This document shows positions 1 to 4,961 of a stretch of 5,675 bases of DNA, in pieces; positions within the stretch are counted from its first letter, which is position 1; every line of letters starts with the position of its first letter. The DNA comes from Lachnospiraceae bacterium (lineage in GTDB: Bacteria; Bacillota_A; Clostridia; Lachnospirales; Lachnospiraceae). The notes below the pieces were generated by a model. The model saw nothing but the letters and a program-made list of their open reading frames with translations. It made no database searches and was not told where the DNA came from. The stretch lies in contig VSOD01000284.1 of NCBI GenBank assembly GCA_009774655.1, positions 1-5,675 on the forward strand, read 5' to 3'. Made by a program: the position numbers and the translations under genes.

Positions 1-315
1 GACAAGAGCACGAAGCATTTGTTCGAACTGAACAATAAGATCAGATTAATCGACGTATCCGATTATCTTGTAACGAACAGTGATGAATTCATCGGCTTTA
101 TCAGTGGTATTATTTCACAGGATCACGACTTGCAGCATATGTATTTCGACAGCTTTTTACAGATTGCGTGTCTGAAAGACGGAGAGATCGGCCCCACGAT
201 TGACAAACTGGAGCAGATCGGTGCCAAGTTCCACGTTGATTTCGTATTAAGCATTTCAGTCGATGAGAGCGAACTGCCTGAGAATCTGAAATCCAATGTT
301 ATTGTTTCCCTGTAA
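1..315 (+). CDS. C-terminal part of a small P-loop/PilT-like clostridial protein (partial)
   Basis: The frame is open from the first base, so this is the 3' end of a gene that begins outside the window; 104 codons are visible before TAA at 313-315. A TTG at 19 lies in frame, but nothing marks it as a start. The sequence reads as a compact alpha/beta domain with the stretches IRLIDVSDYL, FIGFISGIISQDHD, a hydrophobic strand ending in Asp (HMYFDS), an amphipathic helix (TIDKLEQIGAKF) and a strand followed by ELPENLK. From memory this pattern resembles short clostridial ATP-binding proteins often annotated as twitching motility protein PilT, which carry a Walker A motif near the N-terminus. That motif would lie upstream and cannot be seen, so the family call is an inference and the cellular role is unknown. 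A strong terminator follows 33 bases after the stop, which separates it from the next gene. Confidence 0.55.
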   Translation, partial: DKSTKHLFELNNKIRLIDVSDYLVTNSDEFIGFISGIISQDHDLQHMYFDSFLQIACLKDGEIGPTIDKLEQIGAKFHVDFVLSISVDESELPENLKSNVIVSL

Positions 316-348
316 GCATCTACATAACCGATAACTGCGTAATTCCAT

Positions 349-375
349 AAAAACCTCGGATGATCCGAGGTTTTT
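349..375 (+). terminator. Intrinsic terminator after the first gene
   Basis: A perfect inverted repeat has arms AAAAACCTCGGA (349-360) and TCCGAGGTTTTT (364-375) around a TGA loop. The GC-rich core is 7 bp and is followed directly by five T, the classic form of a rho-independent terminator. Because the stem is flanked by A on the left and T on the right it could work in both directions, but no minus-strand gene approaches it here. It marks the end of the upstream transcription unit. Confidence 0.93.
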
Positions 376-414
376 CATATGCACGGTCATGTCTGTCATG
401 CTTATCGTTCATTT

Positions 415-431
415 GAAGGAGAGTATGTTTG
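415..431 (+). promoter_or_regulatory. Ribosome site that selects a TTG start
   Basis: GAAGGAG at 415-421 is a good Shine-Dalgarno site. Seven bases follow GGAG before the TTG at 429-431, which is optimal spacing and opens the long HlyD-like frame. An ATG at 425-427 is only 3 bases from the site, is in another frame and runs just four codons to TAA at 437-439. In the long frame a TGA at 414-416 blocks any earlier start, so TTG is the only well-placed choice. Confidence 0.75.
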
Positions 432-1826
432 TCCGATAACAGAAATAAGATAACTAAATACAGAAAGCCGGTCAATCTCAATATTGGTGTGCTGATCTTT
501 ATTACGATCTTTGTATATGTCATCATCTGTGTGGCTGCCTATTTTCGGACAGAGCATATCGTCGGCTACAGCGTGCAGGAAGGCTCCCTTACCTCCAACA
601 GTATCTATAAGGGAATCGCTCTTCGCGCGGAGAAGATCGTGGACAGTACGGATGCCGGTTATGTCAATTATTTTACACGGGAAGGAGAGCGGGTCGCTGT
701 CGGCAACCTGGTCTACACGATCGACGAGACAGGCCGGCTTTCCGAATATATCAACACAAGTGAGAGCGGGGAGAATTCGCTGTCTGACGCCGACCTTTCG
801 GAACTGAAATCGGAGATTACTTCCTTTACAAGCCGGTTTGACCGCCGCAGCTTCTCTGACGTCTACAGCTTCCGCTACAACGTGGAAGGCACGGTGTTAA
901 AACTGGCCAATTACAATATTCTGGAGAATGTCAACGCGCTCAATGAGACTTCCAACACGGCGCTGATCAATTACCGCTATGCTGCCGATACCGGGATCGT
1001 CACTTATTTCGTTGACGGCTATGAAGAATTGACGCTGCATGACATGACGGCAGAGCTTTTTGACCAGAAAGAATATGATAAGAAGTATCTTGTCAACAAT
1101 GAGCTGCTGGCTGTTGGGGATCCAGCCTACAAACTTTCGACCGATGAAGAATGGTCCATCGTCATCCAGGTTGACAGCGAAGAGACAGCCCATGAACTGG
1201 TGGAAGAAGAATATGTGGAAGTCAAGTTTTTAAAGAACCAGTACAAATCCTGGGGCGCCGTGGAATCTTTTACCAATGAAGCGGGAGATGTTTTTGTACA
1301 GCTGACTTTTACCAACTCCATGGTCACCTTCTGCAGTGACCGTTTTATTGATATAGAGCTTCTGCTGGAAGATGAAAAGGGCTTAAAGATCCCCAATTCC
1401 GCCATTGTGGAGAAAGAGTTCTTTATCGTGCCCAAAGAGTATGTGACGAAGGGCGGCAACAGCGGGAAGAACGGCGTCCTGCTGGAGGTTTACGATGAAG
1501 AGGGCAACGCCTCGACGAAGTTTGTAGAGACGACGATCTATGACGAGACCGAGACGGAATATTATCTGGATAACCGTGTGCTGAGTGCAGGCAATTATCT
1601 GATCAAGCCCGAGTCCACAGAGAAACATGCCGTCAGCAAGACGGGTTCCCTGAAAGGCGTCTACAACATCAACAAAGGATATGCCGATTTCAAGCAGATC
1701 ACTATTTTGAACGACAACGAAAAATATTCGATCGTAAAGTCGAATACCGTATACGGGCTGAATGTGTATGACCATATCGTACTCGATGCCACGATGGTGA
1801 ACGACAACGATTTTATCTATGAGTAG
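429..1826 (+). CDS. HlyD-like membrane-anchored periplasmic adaptor/efflux accessory protein
   Basis: The 465-residue protein has a short basic cytoplasmic N-terminus, one transmembrane segment at about residues 18-38 (IGVLIFITIFVYVIICVAAY) and a long extracytoplasmic part, giving an N-in, C-out topology. Residues 62-100 resemble half of a lipoyl/barrel-sandwich hybrid domain (AGYVNYFTREGERVAVGNLVY). The middle, about 110-185, is mostly helical and polar and would form the hairpin. Residues 186-240 look like the returning lipoyl half (TGIVTYFVDGYEE), and 241-465 look like beta-barrel and membrane-proximal domains, ending in GVYNINKGYADFKQI and GLNVYDHIVLDA, a pattern common in HlyD/YknX-type adaptors. 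Such adaptors normally partner an ABC or other export pump, but none is encoded nearby, so the substrate and partner are unknown. It starts at TTG with a strong ribosome site (start context is a separate entry). It ends 27 bases before yggS and is probably cotranscribed with it. The family call is solid by architecture; a specific export function is not shown. Confidence 0.8.
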   Translation: MSDNRNKITKYRKPVNLNIGVLIFITIFVYVIICVAAYFRTEHIVGYSVQEGSLTSNSIYKGIALRAEKIVDSTDAGYVNYFTREGERVAVGNLVYTIDETGRLSEYINTSESGENSLSDADLSELKSEITSFTSRFDRRSFSDVYSFRYNVEGTVLKLANYNILENVNALNETSNTALINYRYAADTGIVTYFVDGYEELTLHDMTAELFDQKEYDKKYLVNNELLAVGDPAYKLSTDEEWSIVIQVDSEETAHELVEEEYVEVKFLKNQYKSWGAVESFTNEAGDVFVQLTFTNSMVTFCSDRFIDIELLLEDEKGLKIPNSAIVEKEFFIVPKEYVTKGGNSGKNGVLLEVYDEEGNASTKFVETTIYDETETEYYLDNRVLSAGNYLIKPESTEKHAVSKTGSLKGVYNINKGYADFKQITILNDNEKYSIVKSNTVYGLNVYDHIVLDATMVNDNDFIYE

Positions 1827-1853
1827 GACAAAGGAAAGACAGGAGCGGCCCCT

Positions 1854-2552
1854 ATGATCCGGGAGAATTTAAGAACAGTAGAAGACAGAATACAGGCAGC
1901 ATGCAGGCAATGTGGAAGAAACAGGGAAGAAGTGCAGCTGATCGCCGTCAGCAAGACCAAACCGGTGGAGATGCTTGAGGAAGCCTATGCCTGCGGCTGC
2001 CGGGATTTCGGTGAGAATAAGGTGCAGGAGCTGGTCGATAAATACGAGCGCCTGCCGAAAGACATCCGCTGGCATATGATCGGCCACCTGCAGCGCAACA
2101 AGGTCAAATATATTGTCGATAAGGTTTATCTGATCCACAGTGTGGACTCCCTGCGGCTGGCGGAGGAGATCAGCAAAGAGGCTGTCAAAAAACAGGTGAC
2201 CGTGTCTGTTCTGGTAGAGATCAATGTCGCCGGAGAAGAGAGCAAATTCGGGACAACAGCCAGGGAGGCAGCCGCACTTGTGGAAGAAATTGCCAAATTA
2301 CCCAATATGATTGTCAAAGGATTGATGACGATCGCTCCCTATGTTGAGAATCCGGAAGAGAATAGACTGTATTTTGCCATGCTGAGGCAAATATATGTTG
2401 ACATAATTCATAAAAACATTGATAATGTTTGTATGAAGGAACTTTCTATGGGAATGACTGGCGACTATGAGACCGCCATAACAGAAGGCGCAACATACAT
2501 AAGAATCGGAACCGGTATTTTTGGAGAGAGAGAATATACATCTGTTCAGTGA
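1854..2552 (+). CDS. yggS: YggS/YlmE family pyridoxal phosphate homeostasis protein
   Basis: The 232-residue length is normal for this family of single-domain TIM-barrel PLP-binding proteins, which act in the cytoplasm to buffer vitamin B6 and affect amino and keto acid pools; no catalytic reaction is established. The PLP lysine is K34 in LIAVSKTKP. Other family motifs are FGENKVQE (52-59), HMIGHLQRNK (74-83), the HSVDS strand (95-99), INVAGEESKFG (123-133), GLMTIAP (156-162), SMGMTGDYETAI (198-209) and YIRIGTGIFG (215-224). The phosphate-binding motif has Thr where Ser is usual (SMGMT), a mild change. The ATG is preceded by AGGAG at 1841-1845 with 8 bases between. TGA is followed at once by an in-frame TAG. 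In Gram-positives this gene (ylmE) sits beside sepF (ylmF), as here. The last third is unusually AT-rich, uses ATA codons and carries a promoter-like sequence. Confidence 0.95.
   Translation: MIRENLRTVEDRIQAACRQCGRNREEVQLIAVSKTKPVEMLEEAYACGCRDFGENKVQELVDKYERLPKDIRWHMIGHLQRNKVKYIVDKVYLIHSVDSLRLAEEISKEAVKKQVTVSVLVEINVAGEESKFGTTAREAAALVEEIAKLPNMIVKGLMTIAPYVENPEENRLYFAMLRQIYVDIIHKNIDNVCMKELSMGMTGDYETAITEGATYIRIGTGIFGEREYTSVQ
2398..2426 (+). promoter_or_regulatory. Putative internal sigma-A promoter upstream of sepF
   Basis: TTGACA at 2398-2403 is a perfect -35 box. Exactly 17 bases later GATAAT (2421-2426) matches the TATAAT -10 consensus at five of six positions. The site lies inside the coding sequence of yggS (codons for YVDIIHKNIDNV), in a patch where only 7 of 40 bases (2391-2430) are G or C. 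Transcription would begin near 2433 and give a leader of about 180 bases to sepF. This is a sequence match only; there is no expression evidence in hand. Confidence 0.55.
2414..2430. promoter_or_regulatory. Perfect dyad over the putative -10 box
   Basis: AAACATT (2414-2420) and AATGTTT (2424-2430) are perfect inverted repeats separated by GAT. The dyad covers the GATAAT box of the putative promoter, a position typical of repressor operators. It could also be a chance palindrome in AT-rich coding DNA, and no regulator can be named. Confidence 0.3.
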
Positions 2553-2611
2553 TAGAGGAAATACATAAGTTATGGTATGAATGCGAATCGAGGTAACGGA
2601 GGTTTTTTATT

Positions 2612-3121
2612 ATGAGTGTAATGGACAAGTTTTTGAATGCCATGAAATTGAACGATGAAGATGATGAATACTATGACGATTACTATGATGATGAGCCGGA
2701 ACCGGTCAAAAAGCCAGGGCCGGGAAGAGAACGGGAACGGGAACGGGAAGAGATTCAGGAAGAGGAGCGGATCATCAGAAAGCCCTCGCCGAAGGTAACG
2801 CCCATGCGCCAGACGAAGAAGATGCCCGGCACAGGCATGGAGGTATGCGTGATCAAACCCACTACCGTGGAGGATGCCAGAGAGATCACGGAGACGCTTC
2901 TGGCCAACAGGACGGTGGTTCTCAACCTTGAGGGGCTGGACGTCGATATTGCCCAGCGGATCATTGATTTCACGTCAGGATCGTGCTTTGCAATGTCCGG
3001 CAACCTGCAGAAAATTTCACATTACATTTTCATTATCACGCCGGCAAGTGTTGACATTTCCGGTGATTTTCAGGAAATCTTATCCGGTTCGTTTGATGTT
3101 CCGATCAACAATGGCATCTGA
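2612..3121 (+). CDS. sepF: Cell division protein SepF (YlmF), FtsZ membrane anchor
   Basis: SepF binds FtsZ and tethers the Z-ring to the membrane, and it polymerises through its C-terminal domain. Residues 1-13 (MSVMDKFLNAMKL) form the expected short amphipathic membrane-targeting helix. Next comes an acidic tract rich in Asp and Tyr (14-30), then a charged Arg-Glu linker (39-53) and a basic segment to about 72. The SepF core spans about 76-153 and shows VCVIKPTTVEDAREI, TVVLNLEGLD, AQRIIDFTSGSCFAMSG and the closing VDISGDF. At 169 residues it is of usual size. The start is set by GGAGG (2598-2602), 9 bases before ATG; a second ATG at 2621 would shorten the helix. It follows yggS by 59 bases. 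The upstream internal promoter and its long leader suggest that sepF may be expressed partly independently of yggS. Confidence 0.95.
   Translation: MSVMDKFLNAMKLNDEDDEYYDDYYDDEPEPVKKPGPGREREREREEIQEEERIIRKPSPKVTPMRQTKKMPGTGMEVCVIKPTTVEDAREITETLLANRTVVLNLEGLDVDIAQRIIDFTSGSCFAMSGNLQKISHYIFIITPASVDISGDFQEILSGSFDVPINNGI
2729..2749 (+). repeat. GAACGG hexamer tandem repeat within sepF
   Basis: Three perfect copies of GAACGG (2729-2746) plus a partial fourth (GAA, 2747-2749) lie in frame and encode alternating Glu-Arg in the SepF linker. Changes of copy number would add or remove two residues without shifting the frame. Confidence 0.85.
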
Positions 3122-3135
3122 AATACATAGCGAGG

Positions 3136-3166
3136 AGACTTCCCGGCAGGCGTCAGGAAGTCTTTA
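3136..3166 (+). terminator. Possible weak terminator or attenuator after sepF
   Basis: AGACTTCC (3136-3143) pairs perfectly with GGAAGTCT (3156-3163) around a 12-base loop, 14 bases after the sepF stop. It is followed by TTATTAT, an imperfect T-tract. This may end part of the sepF transcript or act as a partial terminator before aroB. The large loop and broken T-run make it weaker than the terminator at 349-375. Confidence 0.45.
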
Positions 3167-3250
3167 TTATCGTAAACGTGATCTGCCCGATACAGGATAT
3201 GATACAAAATATGCTAAAAGATATGATAGAAGATAAAGGAAGAGAAAACA

Positions 3251-4360
3251 ATGGCGCAGCGAATGACAATCAACTATGAGAAGAAACCCTGTTATGACAT
3301 CGTCTTTACAAGCAGCTTCGACCTGCTGGCGGAGGAACTGCAGGCGCTGGGGATTGCGGACAGAAGAGTGGCAGTGATTGCCGACTCCTGTACGAAGAAG
3401 CTGTTTGGCGACGCCGTCTGCGGCCAGCTGGAAGGCAACTGTAAGAAAGTGGTCGTGCATGCATTCCCGGCAGGCGAGGCGCATAAGACGCTGGATACGG
3501 TTAAGGATATTTATAAGACCCTGATCGACGAAGGATTTGACCGCCGGGATCTGCTGATTGCCTTAGGGGGCGGCGTAGTCGGTGATATTACCGGGTATGC
3601 GGCGGCGACCTATCTGCGTGGTGTGGATTTCGTCCAGATCCCCACCACCCTGATCGCCCAGTCGGACAGCAGTATCGGCGGCAAGACGGGAGTGGATTTT
3701 GACGGTTACAAGAATATGGTCGGGGCTTTCTATATGCCGAAACTTGTCTATATGAATGTCTCTGTCCTGAAAGAACTGGATGACAGACAGTATTACGCTG
3801 GCTTTGCCGAGGTCATGAAGCACGGGCTGATCAAAGACGCCCTGTTCTACGAATGGCTTCTTGACCATATGTATGAGATCCACGACAGGGAGGACTCCGT
3901 ACTGGAAGAGATGATCATGCGCAGCAGCACCGTCAAGAAGCTGGTGGTGGAGAAGGATCCGAAGGAGCAGGGCGACCGGGCGCTTCTCAATTTCGGCCAT
4001 ACGATCGGTCACGCCATCGAGAAGGCCATGCATTTTGAGATGCTGCACGGCGAGTGCATCGCGCTGGGCATGGTGGCCGCGGCCTATATCTCCTGGAAGC
4101 ATAACTGGCTGTCCATGGACGAATACTATGAAGTGCGGGATATGTTCGTTCCCTTCAATCTGCCGATCAGTATCGACTCCATTGACCCGGAGGAGATTCT
4201 TAAACTGACGAAGGCAGACAAGAAGATGGAATCCGGACAGATCAAATTCGTCCTGCTCAGGAAGGTCGGCAAGGCCGTGATCGACAGGACTGTAACGGAC
4301 GAGGATATTCTGTCCGCCATCCGTGAGATCTATTTCAGTGACGAGGACGAGAAGGCTTAA
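3251..4360 (+). CDS. aroB: 3-dehydroquinate synthase (shikimate pathway)
   Basis: AroB converts DAHP to 3-dehydroquinate, the second step of the shikimate pathway, in the cytoplasm using NAD+ and a divalent metal (Zn or Co). The protein is 369 residues, a normal length. The NAD-binding loop GGGVVGD is at 106-112, followed by GYAAATYLRG (115-124). The substrate region has D138 and K145 in AQSDSSIGGKTGV, and K154 and N155 in KNMVGAF. The metal ligands are E187 (AEVMKHG), H250 (NFGHTIGH) and H266 (LHGE). K190, K229, R243, N247 and H254 also match known active-site positions, so the enzyme should be active. The ATG follows AGGA at 3237-3240 with 10 bases between. It lies 129 bases after sepF and 24 bases before lspA, with which it is probably cotranscribed. 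No other shikimate gene is in the window. Confidence 0.97.
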   Translation: MAQRMTINYEKKPCYDIVFTSSFDLLAEELQALGIADRRVAVIADSCTKKLFGDAVCGQLEGNCKKVVVHAFPAGEAHKTLDTVKDIYKTLIDEGFDRRDLLIALGGGVVGDITGYAAATYLRGVDFVQIPTTLIAQSDSSIGGKTGVDFDGYKNMVGAFYMPKLVYMNVSVLKELDDRQYYAGFAEVMKHGLIKDALFYEWLLDHMYEIHDREDSVLEEMIMRSSTVKKLVVEKDPKEQGDRALLNFGHTIGHAIEKAMHFEMLHGECIALGMVAAAYISWKHNWLSMDEYYEVRDMFVPFNLPISIDSIDPEEILKLTKADKKMESGQIKFVLLRKVGKAVIDRTVTDEDILSAIREIYFSDEDEKA

Positions 4361-4384
4361 AGAAGACGCAGGAGCAGGATAAGC

Positions 4385-4912
4385 ATGACTTGGAAGAAGA
4401 AATTATTTCTGTTATTGGATATCGTTGGGATCATTGTGCTGGTGCTTTTTGACCAGTACACGAAGAACCTTGCCGTGATCCACCTGAAGGACAAACCGGC
4501 ATTCAATATCATAAGCGGTGTCCTTGAGCTGAATTATCTGGAGAACAAAGGCGCTGCCTTCGGCATGCTGCAGAATCAGAAGATCTTCTTTATCTTCGTG
4601 GCATTCGTGATCCTCGGGGTGATCGGATACGTACTGTATAAGATGCCGGAAGAGAAGAAGTACCGCATCCTGCATGTGCTCTTAAGCCTGATTGCAGCGG
4701 GTGCCATCGGTAATATGATCGACCGGATCCGTCTGGATTATGTGGTGGATTTTATTTACTTCGTGCTGATCAATTTTCCGATCTTCAATGTGGCGGATAT
4801 TTATGTATCCCTTTCCACGATAGCGCTTGTATTTCTGCTTTTGTTCTACTATAAAGAGAATGACCTGAGTTTTATCAGTTTTAAACAGAAAAAATACCGG
4901 GAGCTGAAATAG
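4385..4912 (+). CDS. lspA: Lipoprotein signal peptidase (signal peptidase II)
   Basis: LspA is an aspartic protease of the cytoplasmic membrane that removes the signal peptide from prolipoproteins after the lipobox cysteine is diacylglycerylated by Lgt. The 175-residue protein has the expected four hydrophobic segments, at about 8-22, 66-85, 96-112 and 139-156. Motifs in order are DQYTK (23-27), ENKGAAFG (53-60), GAIGNMIDRIR (106-116), VVDFI with catalytic D122, and FNVAD with catalytic D138. The two aspartates are 16 residues apart, a compact loop. A Lys/Arg-rich tail after residue 157 (KQKKYRELK) should be cytoplasmic. AGGAG at 4370-4374 precedes the ATG by 10 bases. lspA followed by an rluD-type gene is a common bacterial pair and is seen here too. 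Confidence 0.97.
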   Translation: MTWKKKLFLLLDIVGIIVLVLFDQYTKNLAVIHLKDKPAFNIISGVLELNYLENKGAAFGMLQNQKIFFIFVAFVILGVIGYVLYKMPEEKKYRILHVLLSLIAAGAIGNMIDRIRLDYVVDFIYFVLINFPIFNVADIYVSLSTIALVFLLLFYYKENDLSFISFKQKKYRELK

Positions 4913-4922
4913 CGTCCGGTAT
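4894..4922. other. Hairpin across the lspA stop codon
   Basis: ATACCGGG (4894-4901) pairs with TCCGGTAT (4915-4922), with one G-U pair; after one A-G mismatch GCT (4903-4905) pairs with AGC (4911-4913) around a 5-base loop. The lspA stop TAG (4910-4912) is inside it. No T-run follows on the + strand, so it is not a + strand terminator. On the minus strand it would be followed by six T, but no minus-strand gene needs one here. Confidence 0.45.
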
Positions 4923-4961
4923 ACCAAACAAAGCAGCTTTAAAGTATCGGTAGAATGTATC

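Noticed and set aside
376..414. Promoter for the HlyD-like gene between the terminator and the ribosome site
   Set aside because: The space is short and I could not find a convincing pair of -35 and -10 boxes; the repeated GTCATG (386-391, 395-400) is too short to interpret.
3051..3085. TTGACA within the 3' end of sepF as a second promoter
   Set aside because: The hexamer encodes part of the conserved SVDIS motif of SepF, and no -10-like box lies 16-18 bases downstream.
2558..3129. GAAATACATA present just after yggS (2558-2567) and at the end of sepF (3120-3129), bracketing sepF like a duplication or insertion scar
   Set aside because: Ten-base repeats are expected by chance in a window of this size, sepF is in its normal place next to yggS, and nothing else suggests insertion.
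3563..4102. Long open frame of 179 codons on the minus strand opposite aroB
   Set aside because: It lies wholly across a well-supported aroB gene, has no ribosome site I could support and resembles no known protein; it is a shadow of GC-biased codons.
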